64,000 nt of DNA. Source: Bradyrhizobium embrapense. Its GTDB lineage: Bacteria; Pseudomonadota; Alphaproteobacteria; Rhizobiales; Xanthobacteraceae. The stretch lies in assembly GCF_001189235.2 (NCBI RefSeq), contig NZ_LFIP02000004.1, positions 744,001 through 808,000 on the forward strand, given 5' to 3'. The translations under genes and the position numbers were made by a program. The notes beneath the pieces are model-generated. The model was not told where the DNA came from and searched no databases. It saw only the letters and a program-made list of their open reading frames with translations. This document shows positions 8,788-17,079 of this stretch, piece by piece; position 1 is the first letter of the stretch, and every line of letters begins with the position of its first letter.

Positions 8788-9414
8788 CTAAGACCCGACG
8801 CGGCGGATCGTGATCCGGGTCTCGTCGGTCATGTCCTTCAACTCCTTGTTCGGCGCGCGGTAGAGATGACGCTGGATCTCGATCGATCGGCCATCGGTGG
8901 TCTTGCTGCAGGTCTCGTCGACGAAGACCCCGCCGACCTCCTGCCTGTCGGCGCCCGGCTTCGCTTCCGTGCAGCTCCAGCCGTCCTCACCGTAGCGCGA
9001 TTTCGCCTGCAGGCCGAGCAGGAAGGCCTTCTTGCGCAGATAGAGCCGCGCCTTCGGATCGGTCTCGATCGTCAGCGCCGCGATCCTGGCGTCCTTGTCG
9101 ATCATCACGGTCAGGATCGCCGGATGGCCGCCGACCATGGTGCCTTCGCGCGCGGTTTCGCGGTCATACTCGAAGCGGATGCCGCGCAACTGGTCCGGCC
9201 CGGCCGGACAAGCCGCCCACTGCGCCCACTCCGCCAGCCGGTGCGTCTTGTCTCCGGCGCAGGTCAGGTTGATATATCCCGCGTCGGGAACGCTGCTGAT
9301 AGCCATGCCGACATCGATGTCGCGCAGGTCTCCCGCGGTCGCCATCGCCGGCACGGCCGCGGCGACTGATGCGGCGAAGACCAACCCGCGGATTGCCGAT
9401 CTCTGCTTGCTCAT
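8788..9414 (-). CDS. Exported protein of unknown function in PQQ-dehydrogenase operon
   Basis: The 208-residue protein has a clear Sec signal peptide: MSKQR, a hydrophobic run, then a cleavage-like AMATAG near residue 28. The mature part has four cysteines (LTCAG, AACPAG, WSCTEA, DETCSK) that could form two disulfides in the periplasm. I do not recognise the family. Its start overlaps the cytochrome c stop by 4 bp (ATGA), so it is co-translated with that gene and probably serves the same oxidation system. Known lanthanide ADH operons carry a periplasmic XoxJ-like protein in a similar position, but I see no evidence of homology to it. Confidence 0.75.
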   Translation of the reverse strand: MSKQRSAIRGLVFAASVAAAVPAMATAGDLRDIDVGMAISSVPDAGYINLTCAGDKTHRLAEWAQWAACPAGPDQLRGIRFEYDRETAREGTMVGGHPAILTVMIDKDARIAALTIETDPKARLYLRKKAFLLGLQAKSRYGEDGWSCTEAKPGADRQEVGGVFVDETCSKTTDGRSIEIQRHLYRAPNKELKDMTDETRITIRRVGS

Positions 9415-9953
9415 GGCTTTACCTTCTCGCTCGGGTCGGACGACGCGGCGGCGTGGCCGGCCTCCTTGTAGATGTTGCAGACACGCGAGCCGTCGCCGAA
9501 GAAGGCGATGCATTCGTCATAGTTCGGTTCGCCTTTGCCCTTGACATGGGCGAGCACGTAGTTGGCGACGGCCTCGATCTCGTTCGGCCGCAGGAACACA
9601 TTCGCCTCGGGCGGCATGCGGTCCGCGACATCCTGCCGGCTCATCTCGTAGCATTTCGTCGTGTCGTAGGAGCCGCGCACGAAGAACGGCATGCCGGTGC
9701 CCGGCCGTCCGCACGTCACGGTCTCGATGATCTGCTCGCGCGTCAGATCGGTCTTGCGCAGCGACAGCGCGTCGCCGCCATAGCCGCCGCCGCCATTACC
9801 GTGCCATTTGTGGCAGCCCATGCAATTGCCGCGCTTGAACACCGCCTTGCCCGCATCGGTCGGATCGCTCGCCGACTGTGCCTGCGCCGTACTCACGAAC
9901 CCCATCACGAGCGCGCAGCCGAGCCACGCGCCAATCAGCCATGTTTGTTTCAT
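9411..9953 (-). CDS. Periplasmic c-type cytochrome, electron acceptor of PQQ dehydrogenase
   Basis: The 180-residue protein has a signal peptide ending near AQAQS and one haem site CMGCH (Cys44, Cys47, His48). A candidate axial Met lies in GTGMPFF. Three further cysteines (CGRPG, TTKCYE, YDECIA) lie outside the haem motif and may form structural disulfides. Position right after the quinoprotein gene supports a job as its electron acceptor, passing electrons to the respiratory chain. It resembles the cytochromes paired with PQQ alcohol dehydrogenases more than cytochrome cL, but a search is needed for the subfamily. Confidence 0.88.
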   Translation of the reverse strand: MKQTWLIGAWLGCALVMGFVSTAQAQSASDPTDAGKAVFKRGNCMGCHKWHGNGGGGYGGDALSLRKTDLTREQIIETVTCGRPGTGMPFFVRGSYDTTKCYEMSRQDVADRMPPEANVFLRPNEIEAVANYVLAHVKGKGEPNYDECIAFFGDGSRVCNIYKEAGHAAASSDPSEKVKP

Positions 9954-10020
9954 TTGTTCTATTTCTGTTGGCGAGATCGACGCGGGAGGCCCCTCGCGGA
10001 AGCCTCCCGCGCTTGCGACG

Positions 10021-11793
10021 TCAGAGCGCGAACACGTAGAGCATCGAGCCCGGCTGCATCCGCTTCAGCTCGGGCGTGGCGTCGATGAACCACTTGTCCC
10101 AGGCACCGCCGAGGCCGACAAGGATCGCAACATACTGCTTGCCGTCCACCGAGAACGTCATCGGGGGCGCGTTGACGCCACCGCCGGTGTTGAACTGCCA
10201 GAGCTCCTTCAGCGATTTGGCGTCATAGGCGATCACCTCGCCGGACGGCTGTCCGGAGAACACGAGGTCGGGCGTCGCCAGGATGCCGCCGAGGTTCGGG
10301 AATTGCGTCTCCGCCTTCCCAGCCACCTTGCCGGTGGTGACGTCGATCGCGGTGACGCTGCCGGTGATCTTGACGTTCTGGCTCGGCCCGCCGCCGGTGA
10401 AGAACTCACGCGCCTTGACCTTGTCCGGCGTCATCTCCTCGACCTTGATGTGGTTGCAGCTCTCGATGACGGGAATGTACCAGAGCTTCAGGTTCGGATT
10501 ATACGCGGTCGGCGGCCAGTTCTTGCCGCCCATATTGCCGGGACAGATATCCGTTTCCTTGTTGGTCCGGCTCGGCGTCACCGACGCGTTGTACTTCTGC
10601 ACGCCCTGCTTCGGATCATACTCCACCGGCTTGCCGGACTCGGGATCGAGACCCTTGGTCCAGGTCACCTTCTTGACGAAGGGCAGACCCCAGACGAACT
10701 TGCCGCTGTTGCGGTCTACCGCGTAGGCAAAGCCGTTGCGGTCGGCCTCGAGTGCGAGCTTCAGCGTCGTGTTGTTCGGGCCGGGGACGTCGACCAGCAC
10801 GTTCTCCGCCACGCTGTCATAGTCGTAGGGATCATTCGGCGTGTGCTGATAGTGCCACTTGATCTTGCCGGTGTCGGCATCGAGACCCAGCGACGAGTCG
10901 GTGTAGAGGTTGTCGCCGGGCCGGTATTCGTTGTCCCAGTCGGGTCCGGGATTGCCGACGCCCCAGACGATCGTGTTGGTCGACGGGTCGTAGCTGCCGG
11001 TGACCCAGGTCGAACCGCCGCCGCTTGCCTTGGCGTTCTTGTCGTCCTTCCAGGTCTCCGCGCCCGGCTCATCCTTGCCCGGGATGGTGTGGGTGCGCCA
11101 CACTTCCTTCTGGCTGTTCAGGTCGGTGGCGGCGATCCAGCCACGAATGCCGTATTCCGCACCGGCTACGCCTGATATCGCCTTGTCCTTGACGATCAGC
11201 GGAGCGCCGGTGATCACCTCGCCCTTGTCGGGATCGGCGACCTGACGCTGCCATGCGACCTGCCCGGTCTCCTTGTTGGTCGCGATCAGGCGGCCGTCGA
11301 GCGTGTGCGAGATGACGAGGTTGTTCCACAACGCAACGCCACGGTTGTCGACGCCGCAGCAGGCGACCGCGCCGGCCCAGTCGTGATCGGTCTTGGGATC
11401 CATCTTCCAGACCAGCACGCCTTTGCCGCCATGCGCGTCGATCTTGTAGACCGAGCCCCAGCCATCGGTGACATACATGAATCCGTTCTCGACGATCGGA
11501 GTTCCCTCCAGGCCGCCATGCGCCCAGATTCCGCCGCCCTCGACGCCGCCAAGATGCATTGTCCAGGCGACCTTCAGGTTCTTGACGTTGTCCTTGTTGA
11601 TATCCGCCAGCGACGAGAACCGGGTCGCCGAATAGTTCTTGTGGTGGTGCAGCCAGTTGCCCGCTTCCTTGTCAGCGTTGAGCAGGCGGTCCTGGTTGAC
11701 ATCATCGGCGAGCGCGAACGAGCCCGCCAAGATCGCAGCGGATGCTACTGCCGCCGCAAGCATGTGCGATTTAACCCAATTCAACCTTGTCAT
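10021..11793 (-). CDS. PQQ-dependent methanol/ethanol-type dehydrogenase with lanthanide signature
   Basis: The 590-residue periplasmic quinoprotein of the eight-bladed propeller family oxidises primary alcohols. The start at 11793 is chosen for its GGAGG 9 bases upstream and for the signal peptide that follows (cleavage near ALADD, residue 30). Vicinal Cys146-Cys147, Glu213 (AEYG) and Asn281 (GNPGP) match the family's redox disulfide and metal ligands. The catalytic segment is D-P-Y-D-Y-D-S, placing the catalytic Asp at 324 and a second Asp two residues later at 326. In known families that extra Asp marks lanthanide-dependent enzymes (XoxF, ExaF/PedH); calcium enzymes have Ala, Ser or Thr there. 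Substrate cannot be read from sequence. Confidence 0.93.
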   Translation of the reverse strand: MTRLNWVKSHMLAAAVASAAILAGSFALADDVNQDRLLNADKEAGNWLHHHKNYSATRFSSLADINKDNVKNLKVAWTMHLGGVEGGGIWAHGGLEGTPIVENGFMYVTDGWGSVYKIDAHGGKGVLVWKMDPKTDHDWAGAVACCGVDNRGVALWNNLVISHTLDGRLIATNKETGQVAWQRQVADPDKGEVITGAPLIVKDKAISGVAGAEYGIRGWIAATDLNSQKEVWRTHTIPGKDEPGAETWKDDKNAKASGGGSTWVTGSYDPSTNTIVWGVGNPGPDWDNEYRPGDNLYTDSSLGLDADTGKIKWHYQHTPNDPYDYDSVAENVLVDVPGPNNTTLKLALEADRNGFAYAVDRNSGKFVWGLPFVKKVTWTKGLDPESGKPVEYDPKQGVQKYNASVTPSRTNKETDICPGNMGGKNWPPTAYNPNLKLWYIPVIESCNHIKVEEMTPDKVKAREFFTGGGPSQNVKITGSVTAIDVTTGKVAGKAETQFPNLGGILATPDLVFSGQPSGEVIAYDAKSLKELWQFNTGGGVNAPPMTFSVDGKQYVAILVGLGGAWDKWFIDATPELKRMQPGSMLYVFAL

Positions 11794-11935
11794 CGGTTCA
11801 TTTCCTCCGGATCCAGCATTCTTCATTGATCGAACCGCCCGTCACACACGGGCGATTGCGCGAGAAGCCTTGAGTCCCGGCGATCGGCTGTGCCGCCCGC
11901 CGCATTCCCAGTCGCTTGTCTTCACCTGTCTTAGG

Positions 11936-12421
11936 TCACTTCTGGACCTGTACCTCCGTCTCGATGGTGCCAGCTTTCTGAAAAACGATTGCGCATTTGA
12001 AGGTCTCGCCGGGCGCGAGCGCCTGACGCAACTGCAGCAGCATGACGTGATAGCCGTCGCGCTTCAGCTCGAGCGTTGCCTTGGCCGGGACTGGTATATT
12101 GGATATGGAGCGCATGGCGGGTGCGCCTTCACCGCGATCGACGATGTGGCGCTCGGAAAAATTCGCGACCGGGCAGCGGACACGGAGCAGCGCATCGGCA
12201 CTGTCGGCTTCGTTCGTGATTGTCATCGTCAACGGAAGGTCTCCGCCTTCTTTGTCTGCCGCCGGTACGCGCGCATCCACGATCGTCAAGGATTCGTTCG
12301 CGATGGCGTTATGCACCACTCCGAACGTGCTGATCAGGCAGAATAATGGCAATGCGACCGATGATCTGCGCTTGATGGTCCTGCATGCAACGGCGCCATG
12401 CAACCCCCGATCGAACGGCAT
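11936..12421 (-). CDS. PCuAC-type periplasmic copper chaperone
   Basis: The protein carries the exact copper-binding pattern His-X10-Met-X21-His-X-Met (from ERHIVDRGEG through GYHVM), the defining motif of PCu(A)C proteins that deliver Cu(I) to cytochrome oxidases. An N-terminal hydrophobic signal (VALPLFCLISTFGVV, cleavage near AIANE) sends it to the periplasm. I chose the start at 12421 because GGGAG lies 8 bases upstream; an ATG at 12439 in the same frame would add six residues. It lies 142 bp upstream of the PQQ dehydrogenase in the same direction. It may be co-expressed or only a neighbour. Confidence 0.88.
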   Translation of the reverse strand: MPFDRGLHGAVACRTIKRRSSVALPLFCLISTFGVVHNAIANESLTIVDARVPAADKEGGDLPLTMTITNEADSADALLRVRCPVANFSERHIVDRGEGAPAMRSISNIPVPAKATLELKRDGYHVMLLQLRQALAPGETFKCAIVFQKAGTIETEVQVQK

Positions 12422-12551
12422 CAAACTTTCTCCCGACATGATTTTTGCGGCATTGTTTCATGCTTCGTCGCGCGCGGCCAGCGATTGAAGCTCGGGAACC
12501 CAACATCAATGCGATTTCGGCACGCATAGCCGTCATGCTAACTTTTTGCGC

Positions 12552-12958
12552 ATGAGTGATCTCGATGCACTTCCATCGGAACAGCGCGACGCGGCGCATG
12601 CTGCGTTGCGTGAGGTAATCGGCACGGCAGCGATCGATGCTACGACGCCGATTTCAGGCGGCGTCACGTCGGCGCGATTATTTCGGATCGATGTAGGAGG
12701 CAAGAATTATCTGCTGCGGATCGAAGGCGTGCCCAGCCCGTTGCGCAATCCGGCATGCTGTTCAGCGCATCCGCGACGGCACCGCGCGCCGCACCCGATA
12801 CGAGATTCGCCGCGCCGACGCTTGCCGAACTCGCAGCCGCCACGAGCGCCGGCCGGGTCAAGGTCGACACGCCGGCGGCAAAGCACGTGTTCGGCAAGAT
12901 GTTCCTGGCCTCGTTCCTGACCGACGTCGCGCCGCCCGGCTTCGATCTTTCGGTCTAA
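12552..12958 (+). pseudogene. Remnant of aminoglycoside/choline-kinase-like phosphotransferase joined to another fragment
   Basis: From 12552 the frame encodes about 65 residues with the start of an APH-like kinase: AIDATTPISGGVTSARLFRI (glycine-rich loop) and KNYLLRIEG (a YxLRI strand; the usual Lys position is not obvious). Similarity stops near 12745, well before the catalytic HGD region. From about 12755 a different frame continues with a coding-looking tail (VFGKMFLASFLTDVAPPGF) ending at 12958, which I do not recognise. The simplest reading is a decayed gene, or two remnants fused by a deletion. Confidence 0.55.
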
Positions 12959-13004
12959 CGGTCAGCCCGGCGGATTGAACGTCAGCGCGAGCCTGCCGCG
13001 CAGC

Positions 13005-13187
13005 TCATTGGGGGACTGGATGCAGCCGCGCCAGCTGGTCGATCGACAGCCTCGCCTCGCGCTCCGTCAAGGGAAAGCGGACGATGATGTCCTGGCGCGC
13101 AACTTGGCCCCACAGCGCATCCGACGACCACTTCTGCGGCTCGGGTCCGCGGGGACCGTCAATCCAGATGAAATACCACTCCGTCAT
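13005..13187 (-). CDS. Small hypothetical protein
   Basis: A 60-residue frame starts MTEWYFIWIDGPRGPEPQKW and is rich in Trp and charged residues, with no signal or membrane segment. A purine-rich GGAGAGGAG lies about 14 bases upstream of this ATG, slightly far for a ribosome site. In-frame ATGs at 13217 and 13256 would lengthen it. Amino-acid composition looks protein-like. Function unknown. Confidence 0.5.
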   Translation of the reverse strand: MTEWYFIWIDGPRGPEPQKWSSDALWGQVARQDIIVRFPLTEREARLSIDQLARLHPVPQ

Positions 13188-13275
13188 GGCCGCAACGAAA
13201 GCTCCTCTCCGGAACATTGGCCCTTTGCCGGCCAATCCGCAACGCCGGATTTTCACACTGGCCTGCGGTTCGGCG

Positions 13276-13731
13276 CTATTCGTAGGGCCGGCCGTCCTTG
13301 TGCAGGAAGCGGCCGTCGGAGCTCGGGCTCATCATGTCGATGTCGGAACAGATGATGACGTCGGCGCGTGAGCGCGAGCCGACCTCGAGATAGGTGGCCG
13401 TCGTCTGGGACCGGTTGATCATGTGGTGGCCGTTGCCGGAATTCTTAGGGAACGCCGCGCAATCGTCGGCGCGCAGCACCGTCTCGCCGCCGTCTTCGAT
13501 CAACACCACTTCGCCGGCAAGCACATAGACGAACTCGTCCTCGTCCGAATGCCAGTGCCGCTGGCTCGACCAATTGCCGGGCGGAAGCCGCATCAGATTG
13601 ACGCCGAAATCGGCAAGCCCGCCGGCGTTGCCGAGCCGCTGCCGGATTCGTTCAGCGCACGCTGCGGCGAATTCGGCCGGATAGCCGGAGCCCTTGCGTT
13701 CCGGCACCTTCGTCAGATCGATCTTCGGCAT
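13276..13731 (-). CDS. Cupin-domain protein
   Basis: This 151-residue single-domain cupin has the metal-binding first motif in RHWHSDEDEFVYVLAG (two His and a Glu), the standard G(X)5HXH(X)3-4E(X)6G arrangement. A second motif follows near NSGNGHHMINRS. The start at 13731 follows AGGAAAATGCC. Cupins of this size are often small-molecule binding or dioxygenase-like proteins, and no substrate can be assigned. It stands alone between a small hypothetical gene and a GNAT gene on the same strand. Confidence 0.85.
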   Translation of the reverse strand: MPKIDLTKVPERKGSGYPAEFAAACAERIRQRLGNAGGLADFGVNLMRLPPGNWSSQRHWHSDEDEFVYVLAGEVVLIEDGGETVLRADDCAAFPKNSGNGHHMINRSQTTATYLEVGSRSRADVIICSDIDMMSPSSDGRFLHKDGRPYE

Positions 13732-13817
13732 GGCATTTTCCTGAGTCGGTGGCAGCGTGCGCAATGATCGATGCCCTATCGCAACGCCGCGCCGGAATTG
13801 TGTCGCTGCCGGCGCAG

Positions 13818-14333
13818 TCAGCCGCGCTCGACCAGCTGCTTCGCCATCAGGATGTCGTCATAGTAGCGGCCGTCGATCTTCAGCGCGTGCTTCTCCACCC
13901 CGTATTCGACAAAGCCGGCGCGTCGGTAGAGCCGGTAAGCAGGCTCGTTGCCCTCCACCACGGCGAGTTGCACCAGCTCGACCGACTGTGCGGCGAGTTC
14001 GAGCGCGGCATCGACCAGGAGCCGGCCGACGCCGGCGTGCCGCGCCTGCTGCCGCACATACATGCTCACCAACGCGCCCTTGTGCTGCCGCTTCGGCCCT
14101 TCCGCCGCAATGAAGCCGACGATGCCGGCGAGTTCGCCGCCGCAAAACGCCCCAAGTATCACCACTGCGCCCGCGAGCCTCTCCGCGAACCAGCCGACGG
14201 GAAAAACGCTCTCCGTCTCATACGCGCTGCCGAACGCCTCGGGGCTCAAGCGCAGCGCCTCGAGACGGATGTCGCGATAGAGCGCAGCGTCGGCCGGCTG
14301 GAGGCGGCGAATCTCGATGGCTTGCGTGGTCAT
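13818..14333 (-). CDS. GNAT-family N-acetyltransferase
   Basis: The 171-residue acetyl-CoA-dependent acetyltransferase shows the acetyl-CoA loop QQARHAGVGRLLVDAAL (Q/RxxGxG/A) near residue 103 and the later strand GNEPAYRLYRRAGF common to GNAT enzymes. Start chosen at the ATG with AGGA upstream; an in-frame extension to 14432 lacks a ribosome site. The acceptor substrate is unknown. Its upstream end faces plsY in divergent orientation. Confidence 0.87.
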   Translation of the reverse strand: MTTQAIEIRRLQPADAALYRDIRLEALRLSPEAFGSAYETESVFPVGWFAERLAGAVVILGAFCGGELAGIVGFIAAEGPKRQHKGALVSMYVRQQARHAGVGRLLVDAALELAAQSVELVQLAVVEGNEPAYRLYRRAGFVEYGVEKHALKIDGRYYDDILMAKQLVERG

Positions 14334-14516
14334 TCTGTGTCCTGTCTCGGTCGCAGCAGCATGGCGCCGATCGCAATACCTGTCGCGCTGCCAGCCAATT
14401 CCAAAGGGATCGGAGCGGGTAAGTATTTCCACCTCTCATATCCGCGGCTTCGGCCGTCGCATAGAGGTAGACTCCAGATCACGCTTGCCTGACACTGGGG
14501 CATCGGGGAGAGGCTT

Positions 14517-15191
14517 ATGGTTTTCTGGATCGCGAGTGTGGCCGGATTGGCGACCGCTTATCTTCTCGGTTCGATACCCGCGGGCTATCTGGCTGGGAAA
14601 CTGCTGAGGGGTATCGACATCCGGGAGCACGGCTCCAGGTCCACCGGAGCCACGAACGTGTTGCGAACCCTCGGCAAGTGGCCCGCGTTGGCGGTCCTGC
14701 TGGTCGATGTGCTGAAGGGCGCGGCGGCGATCGGGTTCGCCCGTTGGTTCTATCCCTGGATCTGGACATTGCCGTCGGTCACGCCACCGACCGATCTGCA
14801 AACCTTGCTGCCTTGGGCGGTCTGCCTGGCGGGACTTGCGGTATTGTTGGGGCACAGCCGCTCGATCTGGCTGAGCTTTACGGGTGGCAAATCCGCCGCT
14901 GCAGGGCTCGGCGTGTTGCTGGCGCTGTCCTGGCCGGTCGGTTTGGGCACGGCTGCGGCCTTTGGCGTCGTGCTGGCTGTTTCCCGGATGGTGTCGCTTG
15001 GTTCGATGCTGGCTGCGCTCACAGCGATTGCCCTGGTCTGCGGCACGGAGCAGCCGTTGCCATATCGGCTGCTGGTCATTGCAGGTGGCCTTTACGTGAT
15101 CGCACGCCATCGCGCCAACATTCAGCGGCTGCTGGCCGGGACCGAACCGCGGCTGGGATCAGGCGGACGAGAATCAAAAGCGGCGTCGTAA
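14517..15191 (+). CDS. plsY: Acyl-phosphate:glycerol-3-phosphate acyltransferase
   Basis: The 224-residue inner-membrane enzyme transfers an acyl group from acyl phosphate to glycerol 3-phosphate, the first step of phospholipid synthesis. All three PlsY motifs are visible: GSIPAGYLAGK near 18, GSRSTGATNVLRTLGK near 39, and GHSRSIWLSFTGGKS near 112. Several hydrophobic helices span the membrane, as expected. GAGAGG precedes the ATG. It lies alone and converges with the RutB-like gene. Confidence 0.93.
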   Translation: MVFWIASVAGLATAYLLGSIPAGYLAGKLLRGIDIREHGSRSTGATNVLRTLGKWPALAVLLVDVLKGAAAIGFARWFYPWIWTLPSVTPPTDLQTLLPWAVCLAGLAVLLGHSRSIWLSFTGGKSAAAGLGVLLALSWPVGLGTAAAFGVVLAVSRMVSLGSMLAALTAIALVCGTEQPLPYRLLVIAGGLYVIARHRANIQRLLAGTEPRLGSGGRESKAAS

Positions 15192-15278
15192 AGCTGAAAT
15201 TGCGCTCTCTGAGCGCGACCAACGTCGCCGGCGGCAGCCCGGTGACGCCGCGCCGCTGCCGGTAACGATTGCGTCTGC

Positions 15279-16097
15279 TTACGCCGCGCCTGAGACCGCC
15301 TTGATGACGTCAGACGAATGCGTCACGAAGCCGAAGCACTTCTTGACGTTGAACAGGGTTGCTTGGACGCAGTAGCCCGGCGAGGTCGTCGCGCAGCAGT
15401 CTTCGACCAGCAGGCAACCGTAGCCCAGGAAGTTCGCGTCGGTGAGTGAATGCAGCACGCACTGATCGGTGTTGACGCCGGCGAACAGGATCGTCTTGGT
15501 GCCGAGATTGCGCAGAATGCTATCCAGCGGCGTGTCCCAGAAGCCGCTGATCCGGTATTTGTCGACGTGAATATCCTCGGGCTCCTGCTTCAATTCATCG
15601 ACAACGGCCGCGGCCCAGCTGTCCTTCTGCAGCACGCGCGCGCCACTGCCCGGCAACGGCTCGCCAAGGCCGATGCCAACGCCCTTCGGCTTATAGAGAT
15701 GGAGCTGATTGGGCGCCATGTTCTTCAGGTCGGGCCGATTGCCCCAGTTCAGCCAGATGATTTGCACACCGGCCTTCCGCAATACCGGGAGAAGCTTCTG
15801 CAGCGGCTCGATCGGCGCCCGATCCGGCGTGTAGTCGACGCCGAGATGATCGACCCATCCCTCCTTCGCGCAGAAGTCGTTCTGCATGTCGACGACGATG
15901 AGAGCGGTGCGGTGCAGATCGACCGTCACCGTTTGCGGCTGCGCGTCGATCGTGACTGCTTTGGGCGGCGGCGGCGCCATCGCCATGTTGACGTTGTTGT
16001 CGTTAACCAGCCATTGGTAACCGGGCGCGGACCCAAGACGATTGGCGGTGCCGGAGCCAACGGATTCCGCGGCCTTTACCAAAGTGGAACTCGTCAT
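15279..16097 (-). CDS. Isochorismatase-family (RutB-like) amidohydrolase
   Basis: The 272-residue cysteine hydrolase has the catalytic triad in place: Asp70 (VVDMQND), Lys180 (VDKYRISGF) and Cys213 (NTDQC). The DTPLDSILRNLG segment and the region after Cys213 resemble ureidoacrylate amidohydrolase RutB more than true isochorismatase. It cleaves a carbamoyl or amide nitrogen from a small acid by analogy. It is the last gene of the minus-strand BMP transporter/FdrA unit, 58 bp after the permease, so its substrate is probably a ureide or carbamoyl acid of this pathway. RBS GGGAGG lies 9 bases before the ATG. The exact substrate is not readable. Confidence 0.85.
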   Translation of the reverse strand: MTSSTLVKAAESVGSGTANRLGSAPGYQWLVNDNNVNMAMAPPPPKAVTIDAQPQTVTVDLHRTALIVVDMQNDFCAKEGWVDHLGVDYTPDRAPIEPLQKLLPVLRKAGVQIIWLNWGNRPDLKNMAPNQLHLYKPKGVGIGLGEPLPGSGARVLQKDSWAAAVVDELKQEPEDIHVDKYRISGFWDTPLDSILRNLGTKTILFAGVNTDQCVLHSLTDANFLGYGCLLVEDCCATTSPGYCVQATLFNVKKCFGFVTHSSDVIKAVSGAA

Positions 16098-16155
16098 CGG
16101 ACTTTCCTCCCTTGCCTGTGTTTCCTTGGCTAAGTTTTTTTGATGTCTGTTGCGA

Positions 16156-17079
16156 TCAGCCGCCGCGTTCGAACGGAATGGTCAGGGCCGAGGGCTGCCT
16201 GCTCTTGCCGACGAAGCCGGCGATGGCGACCAGCGCCAGCAGATATGGCAGGAGCAACAGCAGCGCGACCGGCACATCGAGCTGCAGCGCCGGTACCAGA
16301 AATTGCAGCGCGGTGGCGAAGCCGAACAAGAGGCACGCCGCCAGCGTGTACCAGGGATTCCAGCCGCCGAAGATCACCGCCGTGATCGCAAGATAGCCCG
16401 CGCCCTTGGTCATGTTCTCGGTGAACGTGTTGCTGTCCGCAACCGACATGAACGCGCCGCCGAAACCCGCCAGGATGCCGGCGTAGAGCACCCCGAGATA
16501 GCGCGTCTTCGCCACGCTGATGCCCGCCTTGTCCGCGGCGCGCGGATCCTCGCCGACCGCCCGCACCGCCAGCCCGAACGACGTGTACTTCAGGATCAGC
16601 CAGGTCACGACGACCATCACGATGCTGACATAGGCAAGGCCGGTCTGGTTCGCCAATGCCGGTCCGATCACCGGGATATGCGCGAGCCACGGCAGATTGA
16701 GCTGTGCAAAACCTGGAATCGGGTCGCGCGAAAGCGGCCCGAAGATTTCGCGGTAGAGGAACGTCGTTGATCCCAGCGCCAGGATGTTGAACCCGATCCC
16801 GACCACCAGTTGATTTGCGCGCAACGTCACGCTCAGCACGGCCTGCACCGCAGCAACCGCCATCGCGACCAAGACGCCGGCCGCCACGCCGATCAGTGGC
16901 GAGCCGGTCGCCCACGATGCCAGCGCCGCCGTGAAGGCCGACATCAACATCATGCCGTCGAGGCTGAGATTGAGCACGCCGGCGCGCTCGCTCAGCATCT
17001 CGCCGGTTGCGGCGAAGATGATCGGAACCGCAAGGCGCAGTCCGGAACCGATGAAAACGGCCATTTGTTCGTCAATCAT
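16156..17079 (-). CDS. ABC transporter permease, nucleoside/BMP type (second permease)
   Basis: The 307-residue membrane protein has the permease signature of the BMP-type importers (YufQ/NupQ family): GEMLSERAGVLNLSLDGMMLM near the N-terminus, then hydrophobic helices throughout. It forms the channel together with the preceding permease; their genes overlap by 4 bp (ATGA). Known family members import purine nucleosides or related bases. Here the linked catabolic genes point to a ureide or nucleobase derivative. Confidence 0.9.
   Translation of the reverse strand: MIDEQMAVFIGSGLRLAVPIIFAATGEMLSERAGVLNLSLDGMMLMSAFTAALASWATGSPLIGVAAGVLVAMAVAAVQAVLSVTLRANQLVVGIGFNILALGSTTFLYREIFGPLSRDPIPGFAQLNLPWLAHIPVIGPALANQTGLAYVSIVMVVVTWLILKYTSFGLAVRAVGEDPRAADKAGISVAKTRYLGVLYAGILAGFGGAFMSVADSNTFTENMTKGAGYLAITAVIFGGWNPWYTLAACLLFGFATALQFLVPALQLDVPVALLLLLPYLLALVAIAGFVGKSRQPSALTIPFERGG

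Noticed and set aside
15192..15278. Rho-independent terminator between plsY and the RutB-like gene
   Set aside because: GCGCTC/GAGCGC can form a short hairpin near 15200 but no T run follows on either strand.
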